Below the pieces are notes generated by a model. It saw only the letters and a program-made list of their open reading frames with translations, ran no database searches and had not been told where the DNA came from. A DNA stretch of 64,000 nt from Roseibium sp. GTDB lineage: Bacteria > Pseudomonadota > Alphaproteobacteria > Rhizobiales > Stappiaceae. A program made the translations under genes and the position numbers. Shown here piece by piece: positions 63,334-64,000 of the stretch (position 1 is its first letter; every line of letters begins with the position of its first letter). The stretch lies in contig JAEPML010000004.1 of assembly GCA_017643925.1 (NCBI GenBank), positions 1-64,000 of the forward strand, read 5' to 3'.

Positions 63334-64000
63334 TCAATATTTTTCGGGCACGTAGAGATGTTCCGGCAACACCTTGCGTTCGTAGTCCGGATTGAAACGG
63401 CGTTCCGGGAGTGTAATCGGCTCATGCGGGACTTCGTCATAGGGAAGTTGCGTCAGCAAGTGACTGATGCAATTGAGGCGCGCCTGTTTCTTGTCGTTGC
63501 CCTCGACGATGAACCACGGCGCTTCGGGAATATTCGTGCGTTCGAACGTCTCTTCCTTCGCCTTGGTGTAGTCTTCCCAACGAACGCGGGACTCCAGGTC
63601 CATCGGTGACAGTTTCCACTGTTTCAGCGGATCATGAATGCGCATGAGGAAGCGCAGCTGCTGCTCTTCGTCCGTGATGGAAAACCAGTACTTGATCAGC
63701 CGGACACCGGAGCGGACGATCATGCGTTCGAATTCGGGAACGTCGTTGAAGAATTGCTCGACCTGGTCATCTGACGCAAATCCCATGACCCGCTCGACGC
63801 CGGAACGGTTGTACCAGGACCGGTCGAAAAGCACGATTTCACCGGCGGCCGGAAGATGCGGCACGTAACGCTGGAAGTACCACTGGGTCTTTTCACGCTC
63901 GGTTGGCGCGGGCAGCGCGACCACACGGCAGACCCGCGGGTTGAGGCGCTGGGTGATCCGTTTGATCACGCCTCCCTTGCCGGCTGCGTCCCGCCCTTCG
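63334..64000 (-). CDS. ppk2: polyphosphate kinase 2 (partial, cut by window edge)
   Basis: The visible 222 codons are the C-terminal part of a PPK2, which moves phosphate between polyphosphate and nucleoside diphosphates. The Walker A motif EGRDAAGKGG is read at the very edge, followed by VIKRITQRLNPRVCRVVALPAPT, the catalytic FDRSWYNRSGVERVMG, and VRWEDYTKAKEETF with the C-terminal NPDYERKVLPEHLYVPEKY. The 5' part lies to the right of position 64000. Confidence 0.93.
   Translation of the reverse strand, partial: EGRDAAGKGGVIKRITQRLNPRVCRVVALPAPTEREKTQWYFQRYVPHLPAAGEIVLFDRSWYNRSGVERVMGFASDDQVEQFFNDVPEFERMIVRSGVRLIKYWFSITDEEQQLRFLMRIHDPLKQWKLSPMDLESRVRWEDYTKAKEETFERTNIPEAPWFIVEGNDKKQARLNCISHLLTQLPYDEVPHEPITLPERRFNPDYERKVLPEHLYVPEKY

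Overview
The window looks like a piece of an alphaproteobacterial chromosome, most likely from the Hyphomicrobiales (Rhizobiales), perhaps a marine Stappiaceae-type organism. That placement is an inference. It rests on the 16S rRNA 5' end at the left edge, the block order prmC-prfA-ptsP-lysC / ubiG and secA / parvulin-argJ-mutT, a DUF4167 protein, an ethylmalonyl-CoA-pathway acyl-CoA dehydrogenase, TRAP transport genes and uniformly high-GC coding. No tRNA gene, CRISPR array or insertion sequence was seen.

Layout. 1-515: the start of an rRNA operon transcribed to the left, with a good promoter and a boxA. 896-24751: mostly housekeeping genes (M23 envelope peptidase, clpB, prmC/prfA, ptsP, lysC, ubiG, phasin-like protein, nitrilase-type amidase, grxC, comF, Flp pilin, mutT, argJ, parvulin, secA). 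24999-31241: a B12-type radical SAM enzyme, a three-gene lipid-linked glycosylation cassette (GT2, GtrA, GT-C) and a class III nucleotide cyclase. 31327-41866: mixed metabolism and sensing (hydrolase, ferredoxin reductase, chemoreceptor, transporters, mcd, infC with an ATT start, gloA).

41912-50778: an accessory catabolic locus. A GntR/FCD regulator is divergent from a nine-gene leftward series: TRAP transporter dctQMP, a CtBP-like 2-hydroxyacid dehydrogenase, an RraA-like aldolase, a secreted royal-jelly-family beta-propeller, a PfkB kinase, an SDR and a cupin. Three copies of a 17-bp near-perfect palindrome lie in the divergent promoter region. A strong terminator inside the series separates the first six genes from the last three. 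The substrate is not evident.

50782-59181: more accessory DNA. It carries a DUF2161 nuclease-fold protein, a stand-alone SIR2-like protein of the kind seen in phage defence, small proteins, the stump of an NAD(P)H oxidoreductase gene, a LysR regulator, and then the most interesting locus: YcaO, TfuA, a thermolysin-like metallopeptidase, and a 161-residue protein ending in seven tandem [V/I/L]SGAR pentapeptides. YcaO plus TfuA is the known protein pair for backbone thioamidation, so this may be an undescribed RiPP pathway that makes repeated, possibly thioamidated, pentapeptides. The peptidase class is known for cutting before V, I or L, which is the first residue of every repeat.

59190-64000: a cyclase-TolB-TPR protein, an acetyltransferase, a GFA protein, a Gfo/Idh/MocA oxidoreductase and the 3' part of a ppk2 gene cut by the window edge.

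Other regulatory signals read from sequence: a perfect FNR box at the class II position in front of the phasin-like gene, a clpB promoter whose -10 lies in a 14-bp palindrome, and several rho-independent terminators. Family calls are from recognition of motifs and not from database searches.
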